A DNA stretch of 64,000 nt from Dongia_A sp035695765 (GTDB lineage Bacteria; Pseudomonadota; Alphaproteobacteria; Dongiales; Dongiaceae): assembly GCA_035695765.1 (NCBI GenBank), contig DASRRI010000134.1, positions 62,001-126,000 on the forward strand. The letters are read 5' to 3'. Of this stretch, positions 34,811-43,694 are shown one piece after another. The translations under genes were made by a program, and so were the position numbers. The notes under the pieces were generated by a model. That model had not been told where the DNA came from, ran no database searches, and was given only the letters and a program-made list of their open reading frames with translations. Position 1 is the first letter of the stretch; each line of letters begins with the position of its first letter.

Positions 34811-36403
34811 ATGGCGTCTGGTGGACAGATCAAATTCGGGCCGGTCGATGTGGCGATCGTCGGGGCGGGGCTCGGTGGCGCGGCCTTTGCGCGGCGCCTT
34901 GCCAGCCGCGCGCCACGGCTGCGCGTCCTCTGTTTCGAGCGTGGCGATTGGCTCGACCGCGCGAACCTGCCGACGCAGAAGCCGGAGTGGCAGCGCCTGG
35001 CACTCGGGGCCTGGGCGTCGTCGCCCAACCTGCGGCTGAAGGCCGGCGGCAACGCCATCTCCGCCGATTATCCGATCGATGATTCCGCCTCCGCCTTCAA
35101 GCCGCTGATGTGGAACGGCGTCGGCGGCTCGACCATCAACTGGGCCGCCCATTTCCCGCGGCTGCATCCCTCGGACTTCAAGACACGTACGCTCGATGGT
35201 GTCGGCGACGACTGGCCGTTCTCCTACTTCGATCTCGAGCCCTATTACGATCTGAATGACGAGGCTTTCGGGGTCTCAGGGTTGCCGGGTGATCCTGCTT
35301 ATCCGCCGAAGGCTGGGCGCCGGATGCCGCCGGTCCCGCTGGGGCGCCTTGGTGCGAAGGCGGCGCGGGCGTTCGATGAACTCGGCTGGCACTGGTGGCC
35401 GGTCGATGCGGCCATCAACACAGTGGCCGAAAGCACGCGCGAGGCCTGCAATCATTGCGGACCCTGCCTGCTCGGTTGCGCGAACGGCGCGAAGTCTTCG
35501 ACCGACCTCACCTATTGGCCGCGCGCGATCGCGAGCGGCGTCGGCCTGCGCACGAATTGCGTCGTGCAGGAGATCGTGATCGAGGGCGGCAAGGCGACAG
35601 GGATTCGCTACCGCGATGGATCAGGGCGCGATTGCTGGCAGCCGGCCTCGACCATCGTGGTTGCCGGCAACGGCATCGGCACTGCGCGCTTGCTGCTGGC
35701 TTCGGGAATCGACTCACCCGCGCTTGGCCGCAACCTCATGTTCCATCCGGCTGCCTATGTGCGCGGCATGTTCGCGGAAGAGCTGGATGGCCCGGTGGGG
35801 CCGGTCGGCTGCTCGGTCTATTCCCACGAATTCTACGAGACCGACGAAGCGCGCGGCTTCAAGCGCGGCGTTCACCTGCAGGTGACGCGCGAGAATGCGT
35901 TGCTGACCCAGGCGAGCCGTCTGGAGCCTGCCTGGGGTGCGGAGGCGCAGCGCCTGTTGCGCGAGGAGTTCCGCCATTCCATGGCTGTCCTTGTCACCGC
36001 CGAAGATCTGCCGGAAGTACATAATCGCGTGACGCTGACCCAAACGATGGAGGCGGATGGGCTGCCCGGCGTACGCGTCGAATACACCTTGTCGGATCAT
36101 TCGCGCCGCGCGCTCGATTTCGGCATGGCACGGGCGGAGGAGATGCTGCGCGCCGCGGGCGCCCATCGCATCCAGCGCGTGCCGCTGGCGCCCTACACCG
36201 GCTGGCACCTGCTGGGTACGGCGCGCATGGGCGGCGATCCCGCCACCTCCGTCACCGATGCCAAAGGATGCTGCCATGCCGTGCCCAATGTAATCGTCGC
36301 CGACGGCAGCCTGTTCCCGACCGTCGGTGCCGCCAATCCCGGCTCGACCATCGGCGCCGTCGCGCTGAAGCTGGCCGATGCCCTGGTGGGGGCAGCACCA
36401 TGA
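34811..36403 (+). CDS. GMC-family flavin oxidoreductase with Cys-rich motif
   Basis: A 530-residue flavoenzyme. The FAD-binding loop is DVAIVGAGLGGAAFARRL near residue 13. The segment GVGGSTINWAAHFPRLHPSDF is the GMC signature region, and the C-terminus has the conserved GTARMGGDPATSV and NPGSTIGAVALKLAD. A cluster CNHCGPCLLGCANGAKSS sits mid-protein, as in gluconate 2-dehydrogenase and long-chain alcohol oxidase flavoproteins. The stop overlaps the start of a small-subunit gene (ATGA, 36400-36403). There is no signal peptide. Substrate unknown: an alcohol or sugar. Confidence 0.9.
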   Translation: MASGGQIKFGPVDVAIVGAGLGGAAFARRLASRAPRLRVLCFERGDWLDRANLPTQKPEWQRLALGAWASSPNLRLKAGGNAISADYPIDDSASAFKPLMWNGVGGSTINWAAHFPRLHPSDFKTRTLDGVGDDWPFSYFDLEPYYDLNDEAFGVSGLPGDPAYPPKAGRRMPPVPLGRLGAKAARAFDELGWHWWPVDAAINTVAESTREACNHCGPCLLGCANGAKSSTDLTYWPRAIASGVGLRTNCVVQEIVIEGGKATGIRYRDGSGRDCWQPASTIVVAGNGIGTARLLLASGIDSPALGRNLMFHPAAYVRGMFAEELDGPVGPVGCSVYSHEFYETDEARGFKRGVHLQVTRENALLTQASRLEPAWGAEAQRLLREEFRHSMAVLVTAEDLPEVHNRVTLTQTMEADGLPGVRVEYTLSDHSRRALDFGMARAEEMLRAAGAHRIQRVPLAPYTGWHLLGTARMGGDPATSVTDAKGCCHAVPNVIVADGSLFPTVGAANPGSTIGAVALKLADALVGAAP

Positions 36404-36804
36404 CGCGCGTGATGCTGCTGGCCGTGCTGGATACCTTGCTGCCGGGTGACGATGGCGAGCCGCCGCTGCCGAGCGCCTCGGAAGCCGCACTCGATCTCAA
36501 GGCGCTGGAACGGCTGGCGGAGCCGGTCGTAACCGCGCTCGCCGACAGTGATGGCTTCCTGATGGCCTCTCCGGTCGAGCGGGTCGCGCGGCTACGGGCG
36601 GTGGAACAGGCGGCGCCGGACGCTTTCAAGGCCCTGCTGGCCGAAGCGCTGGCGACCTATTACGAAGCGCCGCCCGTGCTGGCCGCTCTCGGCTGGCGCG
36701 CGGCACCGCCGCAGCCCCATGGACATGAGGTCGCGCCGATCGATGACGCCACGTTGCGCAACCTCGACAAAGTGAAAGGCCGCGGCCAGCTCTGGCGCAG
36801 CTGA
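36400..36804 (+). CDS. Gluconate 2-dehydrogenase subunit 3-like small subunit
   Basis: A 134-residue protein beginning LAVLDTLLPGDDGEPPLPSAS, the pattern found at the N-terminus of the small subunit (subunit 3) that escorts GMC dehydrogenases. It is translated through an ATGA overlap with the GMC gene, which is strong evidence for a complex. Family members usually carry a Tat signal to export the folded flavoprotein; none is seen here, so this complex may stay in the cytoplasm. Confidence 0.75.
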   Translation: MTRVMLLAVLDTLLPGDDGEPPLPSASEAALDLKALERLAEPVVTALADSDGFLMASPVERVARLRAVEQAAPDAFKALLAEALATYYEAPPVLAALGWRAAPPQPHGHEVAPIDDATLRNLDKVKGRGQLWRS

Positions 36805-36911
36805 ACGCAATCATCCTTCGGCCGACACCAAAGCTTTCGCGCTGCCACTCGCGGAACTTCCGGAGCGATATCCGGTTCGCTCTCTACGGACCCGAGAGCA
36901 TGGAGGTGATC

Positions 36912-37358
36912 ATGAATCGCGCCGCCAAGGCTTCCACCAATGTTCCGGCCGAAGCCACACCGGTCGAACAGATCTATTTCGCCTGGGACGACGCGCTCTC
37001 GCGCAACGACAAGGACGCGTTGCTGGCGCTCTATGCGCCCGACGCCGTGATCGAGAGCCCGCTCATTCCCCATGTGCTCAAGCTCGAGCGCGGCGTGGTT
37101 CACGGCCGCGCCGAAATCCAGCGGCTGCTCGATGAAGTCGCCGCGCGCAAGCCGCCGGCACGGCGGTTCCACCGTACCGGATATTTGACCGACGGCAAGC
37201 GCCTGATCTGGGAATATCCGCGGGAGACTCCCGACGGCGATCAGATGGATTTCGTAGAGGCGATGGAACTGAATGACCAGGGACTCATTCAGCGCCACCG
37301 CGTCTATTGGGGCTGGTACGGCGTGCGCGTCATCCAGCGCGACGAATACCACCGGTAG
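36912..37358 (+). CDS. SnoaL/NTF2-like protein
   Basis: A 148-residue protein of the NTF2-like fold (SnoaL type). The N-terminal helix YFAWDDALSRNDKDALLALY precedes ADAV-type strand residues DAVIESPL, then RGVVHGRAEIQRLLDEV. The start ATG at 36912 has an ideal GGAGGTGATC upstream, so the ATG 12 nt earlier is rejected. Members include isomerases, hydratases and non-enzymatic ligand binders, and no specific role can be assigned. It is convergent with the CurA-like gene (1-bp gap). Confidence 0.82.
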   Translation: MNRAAKASTNVPAEATPVEQIYFAWDDALSRNDKDALLALYAPDAVIESPLIPHVLKLERGVVHGRAEIQRLLDEVAARKPPARRFHRTGYLTDGKRLIWEYPRETPDGDQMDFVEAMELNDQGLIQRHRVYWGWYGVRVIQRDEYHR

Positions 37359-37359
37359 G

Positions 37360-38379
37360 TCAGTCGCTGGCTACTTTCACCAGCAGCTTGCCGAAATTGT
37401 GCCCCTCGAGCAGGCCGATCAGGGCCTCGGGCGCTTTCTCGAGGCCATGCACGATGTCCTCGCGGTATTTGAGCTTGCCTTGCTTGAGCCAGCCGCCGAC
37501 ATCGCGCAGGAAATCGCTGGTCTGATCCTCGAAGTCGAGGACGATAAAGCCGCGCAGAGTCAGACGGTTGTTGAGGATGGAGCGCATCAGGCCGGGCACT
37601 TGATCGATGACTTCGCGCGGCGCGATATCGTTGTAATGCGCGATCAGGCCGCACACCGGAACGCGCGCGAACTTGTTGAGCAGCGGGAACACCGCTTCCC
37701 ACACGTGACCGCCGACATTCTCGAAATAGATATCGATGCCGTTCGGGACAGCGGCGCGCAGCCGGTCTGGAAAGTCCGGCGCGCGATGGTCGAGGCCGAC
37801 ATCAAAGCCGAGCTCTTCAGTGATGTAGCGCACCTTGTCAGGGCCGCCCGCGATCCCGATCACGCGGCAGCCTTTCAGCTTTGCGATCTGGCCGACCACC
37901 GCGCCGACCGCACCGCTCGCCGCCGCGACCACCAGGGTCTCGCCCGGCTTGGGCTGGCCGATATTGAGCAGGCCCGTGTAGGCGGTCATTCCCGGCATGC
38001 CGAGGATGCCGAGCGCCGTGGAGATGGGGGCGAGGGCGGGATCGATCTTGCGCAGGCCGCTGCCGTTGGAGCGGGCATAGTCCTGCCAGCCGGTATAGCC
38101 GACGACAATGTCACCGACGGAAAATTCCTTGTTATTGGACTGAATGACCTTGCTGACCGCGCCGCCGGACATCACCTGACCGATTTCCAGCGGATCGGCA
38201 TAGGATTTCGCGGCGCTCATCCGGCCGCGCATATAGGGATCCAACGATAGCCAGAGGGTCTTCAGCAGGATCTCGCCCGGGCCCGGCTGCTCGATATCCG
38301 TTTCGCTGAGGCGGAAATTGTCAGGCTTGGGTTCGCCGACCGGCCGCGAAGCCAGAACGATCTTGCGGTTCCTGGACAT
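37360..38379 (-). CDS. curA: NADP-dependent oxidoreductase, CurA/leukotriene B4 dehydrogenase type
   Basis: A 339-residue zinc-free medium-chain reductase. The N-terminal RKIVLASRPVGEPKPDNFRL and the WLSLDPYMRGRM signature mark the CurA / prostaglandin reductase-like branch. The cofactor loop is AASGAVGAVVGQIAKLKG, followed by GIAGGPDKVRYI, suited to NADPH. Such enzymes reduce the double bond of alpha,beta-unsaturated ketones and aldehydes. The start is set at MSRNRK (38379). It is a single transcription unit. Confidence 0.9.
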   Translation of the reverse strand: MSRNRKIVLASRPVGEPKPDNFRLSETDIEQPGPGEILLKTLWLSLDPYMRGRMSAAKSYADPLEIGQVMSGGAVSKVIQSNNKEFSVGDIVVGYTGWQDYARSNGSGLRKIDPALAPISTALGILGMPGMTAYTGLLNIGQPKPGETLVVAAASGAVGAVVGQIAKLKGCRVIGIAGGPDKVRYITEELGFDVGLDHRAPDFPDRLRAAVPNGIDIYFENVGGHVWEAVFPLLNKFARVPVCGLIAHYNDIAPREVIDQVPGLMRSILNNRLTLRGFIVLDFEDQTSDFLRDVGGWLKQGKLKYREDIVHGLEKAPEALIGLLEGHNFGKLLVKVASD

Positions 38380-38474
38380 GGAATGTTCCCAACTCGACGG
38401 CGCTCTCGGCACCGATATGGGACGGCGCAGGTCTTAAAGCCAGTTTTTGGAATCGATTTTTCCCCGCGCCTGTC

Positions 38475-38684
38475 TTAGGCCGCATGCGCAGGAGGGTCAT
38501 GCTCCACGAAATTGGAGAGTCGTTGCACCGTCTGCTCCGCCTGGCGCACGCTGGGGAACCGGCTGCCATCCAGCAGGCGATAGCGCTCATCGATCACCAC
38601 GAACCGCAAGGCTCGTTCATTCTCCGGCACCAGCACGCCGACTTTGACTGAACCCTGGGTCAGTTCGACAGTGGACGGGGTCAT
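38475..38684 (-). CDS. Small conserved-looking protein, unknown function
   Basis: A 69-residue protein. The ATG at 38684 follows GGAGCAAAACC; a start 18 nt earlier is possible. A strand-rich middle (VGVLVPENERALRFVVID) is followed by RYRLLDGSRFPSVRQAEQTV, suggesting a compact alpha/beta domain. I do not recognise a named family. It is a single gene preceded by a 22-nt inverted repeat (38849-38870). Confidence 0.6.
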   Translation of the reverse strand: MTPSTVELTQGSVKVGVLVPENERALRFVVIDERYRLLDGSRFPSVRQAEQTVQRLSNFVEHDPPAHAA

Positions 38685-38848
38685 GGTTTTGCTCCTTGGC
38701 ATATGCGTTCTAGAAAAATCGAAAGTCCGGCAAATTTATGGCGTCTGCGACGCTCCGCCACGCCAGCTAACACACCTTAAGCTGGGAGCATTGCACGAAA
38801 ATGTCAGGCATGGTCATTTTCGAAGTCCATGTGATCGGCGTCATGGCT

Positions 38849-38870
38849 ACGTATGCGCGCAAGCATACGT
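38849..38870. promoter_or_regulatory. Perfect inverted repeat, candidate operator or hairpin
   Basis: The arms ACGTATGC and GCATACGT flank GCGCAA. It lies between the stop of the SDR gene and the start of the 69-residue protein gene (both leftward). No T run follows on either strand, so a protein-binding site is more likely than a terminator. Confidence 0.45.
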
Positions 38871-38925
38871 CCGATCAAATGAGTCTTCCTGTCGGCACAC
38901 GCAAGGGGCGCTTATGGCGCGGTGT

Positions 38926-39684
38926 CTAATATGTCGCGCGGCCGCCGCTTAGATCGAAGGTGAAGCCGCTTGTGAAGCTGCAGGCCGGTGAAACGATCCA
39001 TGCGATCATCTGTGCTGCTTCTTCCAGTTCGCCGCACCGCCGCATGGGGATTTTCGCTGTCATGTAGTCGATCGTCGCTTGTGGCAGCGCTTCCACCATC
39101 GGCGTGCGGATGACGGCGGGGGCGAGGGCGTTGATGGTGATGCCGCGCTCGACGTAATCCTTGGCAAGGCTCTTCACCATGCCGATCAATCCTGCCTTGG
39201 TCGCGGAATAGGCGGTCATGCCGGCATTCCCTTCCTTGCCGGCGATGGAGGCCACATGGAGAATGCGGCCATAATTGTGCGCCAGCATGTGAGGCAGCAC
39301 GGCCTTGGAAAGCAGGAACGCCCCGCGCAGATTGACCCGATAGACCAAGTCGAAATCTTCGAGGTCGACCTCGTGCCCGGGAACATTGGTCCGCCCGGTG
39401 ATACCCGCGCAGTTGACCAGGGCATCGATCCGGCCGAATGCGCGTGCAACCGCATCGATTGCCGGCGGGATCGAGGCGGCTTCGGCGACTTCGACGCCAT
39501 ACGCAACGGCGCGCCCACCGGCCTTTGTAATCTCCGCCGCTGCTGCCTCAGCTGTACCGCCATCGCGGTCCAGGCATGCCACGCGCACGCCGTGCACCGC
39601 CAGATGAAGCGCCGCCGCCCGCCCGATGCCGCGGCCCGCGCCGACCACGGCGACGACATAGTCCCGATTGTCGAAATAATTCAC
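38926..39684 (-). CDS. Short-chain dehydrogenase/reductase (SDR)
   Basis: A 252-residue classical SDR, possibly of the 3-oxoacyl-ACP reductase (FabG-like) type. The nucleotide loop is VVGAGRGIGRAAAL, with Gly where Thr is more common. N-x-A-G is NCAG, the catalytic Ser is in HVASIAGKEG, and Tyr/Lys are in YSATKAG. Substrate unknown. It is a single gene, divergent from the patatin-like gene (124-bp gap). Confidence 0.9.
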   Translation of the reverse strand: MNYFDNRDYVVAVVGAGRGIGRAAALHLAVHGVRVACLDRDGGTAEAAAAEITKAGGRAVAYGVEVAEAASIPPAIDAVARAFGRIDALVNCAGITGRTNVPGHEVDLEDFDLVYRVNLRGAFLLSKAVLPHMLAHNYGRILHVASIAGKEGNAGMTAYSATKAGLIGMVKSLAKDYVERGITINALAPAVIRTPMVEALPQATIDYMTAKIPMRRCGELEEAAQMIAWIVSPACSFTSGFTFDLSGGRATY

Positions 39685-39808
39685 GTCCAGCCTCCTGCGA
39701 ATCCAATCTCATGTTAGCCAATTCCAGCGGTTTGAATAGGCTGGGGCGTGGCAACGGCCGTCCGGCCTTGTAACATGGCCGAGATCGCGACTCGGGAATG
39801 TCCCTTCC

Positions 39809-42124
39809 ATGAAGCAGATCGAGGTTCGGCTGGCGGTCGTGCTCTATGGCGGCGTCTCGCTGGCGGTCTATATCCATGGCGTGACGCGCGAGATCCTCAA
39901 TCTGGTGCGCGCCTCCAAGCTGTTCCATGCCGGCGCCAAGGCGACGCCGCCCGCCGGCGATTCGATCGCGATCTATTACGATCTGTTCCGCAAGCTCTCA
40001 CCGAACATCGACCTGCGCGTGGTGGTGGATTTGATCTCCGGCGCGTCGGCCGGCGGCATCAACGGCGTGATGCTGGGCAAGGCGCTGGCGCATGACCAAC
40101 CGCTGGAGCCGCATCGCGATCTGTGGCTGAAGAACGCCGACGTCACCAGCCTGTCGGCGCCTGGCTCCCTGCTCGGGCGCTTCACCAAGGCGGCAATGGC
40201 GCCGTTGTTCGATCAGCTCCTGATTCGCCGCTTCGGCCAGCAGGTGGCCAACCCCGAGACCCGGGCCAAGCTGCGCCAGTTCATCCAGGCACAATGGTTC
40301 ACGCCGCCTTTTTCCGGCGAACGGTTCGCAGGCTGGCTACTCGATGCCTGCGATGCGATGGAGGAGAAGGCCGAGAAGAACGGCACCTTGCTGCCGCCCG
40401 GACATCGCCTCGATTTGTTCGTGACCTTGACCGACTATCGCGGCCATAGCCACCGCATCCTGCTGCATGATCCGCCTTCGGTGGACGAGACGGAGCATCG
40501 GCGCATCGTTGCCTTCACCTGCCGCCGCGCTCTGTCGGGCGAGATCGTCAGCGAGTTCGGGCCGGGTGATGCGCCGTCGCTGGTATTCTCGGCGCGGGCG
40601 ACTGCGTCCTTCCCGGGCGCCTTTCCGCCCGCGACCATTGCGGAGATGGATCGCATCCTCGCCGGGCGCAATCGCGACTGGCCGTCGCGCCAGAGCTTCA
40701 TCGCGGACAAACTCGTAGTCGGCGATCCGCGCATGGCGGCGAATGCCGGCGGCTACTTCATCGACGGCAGCGTGGTGATGAACAAGCCGTTCTCGCCCGT
40801 CATCCATGCCCTCGGCAACCGGCCGGCCAGCCGCGAGGTCGTGCGCCGCATCATCTATGTCGATCCCAATCCGCATCGCGAGGCGAACCAGCGCGGCGAC
40901 CAGGGAACGCCGGGATTTTTCCGCACCATCCTCACCGCGCTCGCGCTGATCCCGCGCAACGAGCCCATCGCCGACGACCTGATGGCGATCCAGGAATGGA
41001 ACGAGCGCGCGCGCCGGATGGCGGAGATCCTGGCCGCTGCCGATCCCCAGGTCGAGAAGTTGGTGGACGAGATAGTCGATACCGATCCGGAGAATCCGCC
41101 CACCATCGCAGACATCAGCCGCTATCGCATGGAAGCCAATGAAAAGGCGCATGCCGGTGCCGGCTTCGCCTATCTCAGCTACCAGACGCTCAAATCGCGG
41201 CGGCTGATCGACCGGCTGTCCGCGTTGATCGCTGCGCTCGCTGCCGGCGACGTTGCGTGCGATGCGGCCCAGGTCAGCCTGCTGCTGGACCGGATGGTCG
41301 CGCCGAACGGCGATAACGGCATCGGCCGCCTGGTGCCGTTCCTCCGGCTGTTCGACGTCGATTTCCGCGTGCGGCGGATCCGCTTCGTGATCCGCCGTCT
41401 GAACGAACTCTACCGGACCATGGAAGAGGCCGGCCTGCGTTTGGAATCCGGCGCACTCGACGAATTGAAGGCCGCGCTCTACGAGCTGATCGACCGTCTG
41501 ACGCGGCGCTGGGACGCCGCCTGTCATGGGCCGGAGGCTGGCGTGGCGGCGGTGCGGATCGCGCGCGCGGCCGTAGCTTACGAAACGCCGATGCTCGATC
41601 TCTTCACGCCGTTGGAACATTCGATGGGCCTCATCGGCATCGACCGCGACCTCGATGAGATCATTTCGCTGATGGGCCTCAACTTCCTGCCGCCGATGGC
41701 GCGCCGCGCGGTCACCATGTCCTATGTCGGCTTTGCGTTCTACGACCTCATCACCTTTCCGATCCTGCAATGGACCGACATGGATGAGATCAACGAGGTG
41801 CTGGTCGACCGCATCAGCCCGGCGGATGCCCGCGGCCTCGGCTCGGATAAGGTCATCCTCAAAGGGACAGCGCTGATGAGCTTCGGCGCCTTCTTCAATC
41901 GCGCCTGGCGCGAGCATGATTATCTGTGGGGCCGGCTCAATGCGGCGGATCGCTGCGTCGACGTGCTGATCTCGGCGATCGGCACACGCCTGGCGCAGCC
42001 GATCGATGCCGACCGGCTGCGCGCCGATCTGTTCCGCGCCATCCTCGATGCGGAGGCGCCCCACCTCACTGCGGATGCGAGCCTGGTCGCCAGCTTGCGC
42101 GACAGGCTGGCGCGTTCAAGCTAG
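39809..42124 (+). CDS. Large patatin-like phospholipase
   Basis: A 771-residue protein. The N-terminal catalytic domain has the nucleophile motif GASAG (in ISGASAGGING) and the dyad Asp in FIDGSVVMN (the D-G-S/A motif). An N-terminal VVLYGGVSLAVYIHG replaces the simpler patatin oxyanion loop, as in the larger patatin-like proteins. The long C-terminal half (about 350-771) is helical and lacks recognisable domains. It is expected to be a lipid acyl hydrolase acting in the cytoplasm or at the membrane; no signal peptide is seen. Its stop TAG overlaps the opposite-strand stop of the esterase gene. Confidence 0.87.
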   Translation: MKQIEVRLAVVLYGGVSLAVYIHGVTREILNLVRASKLFHAGAKATPPAGDSIAIYYDLFRKLSPNIDLRVVVDLISGASAGGINGVMLGKALAHDQPLEPHRDLWLKNADVTSLSAPGSLLGRFTKAAMAPLFDQLLIRRFGQQVANPETRAKLRQFIQAQWFTPPFSGERFAGWLLDACDAMEEKAEKNGTLLPPGHRLDLFVTLTDYRGHSHRILLHDPPSVDETEHRRIVAFTCRRALSGEIVSEFGPGDAPSLVFSARATASFPGAFPPATIAEMDRILAGRNRDWPSRQSFIADKLVVGDPRMAANAGGYFIDGSVVMNKPFSPVIHALGNRPASREVVRRIIYVDPNPHREANQRGDQGTPGFFRTILTALALIPRNEPIADDLMAIQEWNERARRMAEILAAADPQVEKLVDEIVDTDPENPPTIADISRYRMEANEKAHAGAGFAYLSYQTLKSRRLIDRLSALIAALAAGDVACDAAQVSLLLDRMVAPNGDNGIGRLVPFLRLFDVDFRVRRIRFVIRRLNELYRTMEEAGLRLESGALDELKAALYELIDRLTRRWDAACHGPEAGVAAVRIARAAVAYETPMLDLFTPLEHSMGLIGIDRDLDEIISLMGLNFLPPMARRAVTMSYVGFAFYDLITFPILQWTDMDEINEVLVDRISPADARGLGSDKVILKGTALMSFGAFFNRAWREHDYLWGRLNAADRCVDVLISAIGTRLAQPIDADRLRADLFRAILDAEAPHLTADASLVASLRDRLARSS

Positions 42125-43140
42125 GCCGCGCCGCGCAGCACCTTCTCAAGGTACGGCAGGGACTTGTCCATGCGGTAATCCACCGCCGTGTGGTTGTCCG
42201 GAAACTCCTCATAGGTGTGCGCGATGCCCAGCCGCTCCAGTGCCCGGTGCAGCCGGCGCGCGCCGTACTGCAGCGTGAACTGGTCGTGGTCGCCGCAATC
42301 GATATAAAGGCCCTTCAACCGCCGCAGATTCTCGGCATAGGTATCCGCCAACAGGGCCGGGTCCCAGGCCAGCCAGTTGCGCCAGCGCTCCGGGATCAGC
42401 TCGGCGGTATAGAGGTCGACCGGCATGCGGATGCCGAGAAAGCAGGAGGGGTCGGGATCGTAGCTGGCCGACATCGCCAGCAGGTTGATGACCGCGATCT
42501 CGTCCTCGCTCGGCTTCGGCGCCACTTCGAAATGCGCCATGAATTTCTCGATCGAGCGGCCATGCTTGGCGAGCTCGTTCAGCACCTTCGGCACGTCGTG
42601 CAGATAGCACATCTCGAATCCCATATCGCCGGAATGGCAGGCCGCTGCCGCCCACACATCGGCGCGGCGCATGCCATGGGTGATCGCGCCAAAGCCGCCG
42701 GAGGATTTGCCGAAGATCGCGCGGTTGCCGGCGCCGCCGCAGGAGAAGCGGCGCTCGACGAACGGCACGATCTCGTCGATCAGATAATCCTCGTAGCGGC
42801 CGATGGCTGCTGAATTGATGTATTGATTGCCGCCCAGGCGCGAATAGCAATCGGGGAACGCGACGACGACCGGCCCCATCTTGCCCTCGCCGATCAGCCG
42901 GTCGAGCCGCTCCGGCACGTTCTCGGTAAAGGCCTTCCAGTTGGTGTGGCCCATGCCGGAACCGGTGAAGCCCACCACATCCACCAGCAGCGGCAGCTTT
43001 GTGCCTTCCTTGTAGCCGTGCGGCGTATAGACATGCAGCTCGCGCTCGTGGGGATCGCCGAGCAGGTTGCCGGCGAGCACCTCGCTGGTGAGGCTGATGC
43101 GGTGCACTTGCCCCTGTGGGACAGCTCGGTTTCTGCGCAT
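42121..43140 (-). CDS. Alpha/beta-hydrolase esterase (esterase D/Fes-like)
   Basis: A 339-residue hydrolase of the putative esterase family. The nucleophile elbow is FGKSSGGFGAI (G-x-S-x-G), with a likely Asp in LYIDCGDHDQ and His in PDNHTAVDYRM. The start ATG at 43140 follows AAGGGAGGGAAC. There is no signal peptide. Family members hydrolyse S-formylglutathione, siderophores or short esters; which one cannot be told. It is convergent with the patatin-like gene, and the two stop codons share bases 42122-42123. Confidence 0.87.
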   Translation of the reverse strand: MRRNRAVPQGQVHRISLTSEVLAGNLLGDPHERELHVYTPHGYKEGTKLPLLVDVVGFTGSGMGHTNWKAFTENVPERLDRLIGEGKMGPVVVAFPDCYSRLGGNQYINSAAIGRYEDYLIDEIVPFVERRFSCGGAGNRAIFGKSSGGFGAITHGMRRADVWAAAACHSGDMGFEMCYLHDVPKVLNELAKHGRSIEKFMAHFEVAPKPSEDEIAVINLLAMSASYDPDPSCFLGIRMPVDLYTAELIPERWRNWLAWDPALLADTYAENLRRLKGLYIDCGDHDQFTLQYGARRLHRALERLGIAHTYEEFPDNHTAVDYRMDKSLPYLEKVLRGAA

Positions 43141-43301
43141 GTTCCCTCCCTTATTGCGTCGCCGGCCGATAAGTCGGCTGGCCGGGACAAGCCTGATGTT
43201 GGCCGAGGATGCGACGAAAGGCGAGGGGCGAGTTGCGCCCCTGGACCGCGATTGCATCGATAAGGTTGCATCCGCCGGCATTTCCGATAGAAGGACAATG
43301 C

Positions 43302-43691
43302 ATGAACGGTCCCGACGTTGCATCCCATTGGACGATTCGCCGTGCTCTGGCCTGGGCGGCGATCCCGGCTTTCGGATTCGCACTGGCACTGTGGCTGCGC
43401 TATGGCGTGATCCAGCCCGAGGACATTGGCATCCTGTGCGGCCAGACCGATGCGCCGACCTGGTGCACGCCACGGCAATGGCTCCTGGTCATGCAGACTT
43501 ACTTTGTCTGGGGATGGATCGCGCTGGCGAGCGGAGCGATCGCGCTTGTGATCCCGCTGCCGCCACCGGTCCTGCGCACCGTGCTCGCGATCGCGGCCTT
43601 GTTCAGCGCGCTGGCGCTGATCCTCTACAACAGCACGCTGGGCGCGGTCGGCCTGGTGTTGACGCTGCTGGCGCTGTTGCGGCGGCGGTGA
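43302..43691 (+). CDS. Small integral membrane protein, unknown function
   Basis: A 129-residue protein with about four hydrophobic helices. A conserved-looking loop (ILCGQTDAPTWCTPRQW, two Cys) follows helix 1 and could be periplasmic and disulfide-linked. The ATG at 43302 has GAAGGACAATGC upstream. I do not recognise the family. It is divergent from the esterase gene and convergent with the HerA-like gene (3-bp gap). Confidence 0.72.
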   Translation: MNGPDVASHWTIRRALAWAAIPAFGFALALWLRYGVIQPEDIGILCGQTDAPTWCTPRQWLLVMQTYFVWGWIALASGAIALVIPLPPPVLRTVLAIAALFSALALILYNSTLGAVGLVLTLLALLRRR

Positions 43692-43694
43692 AGG

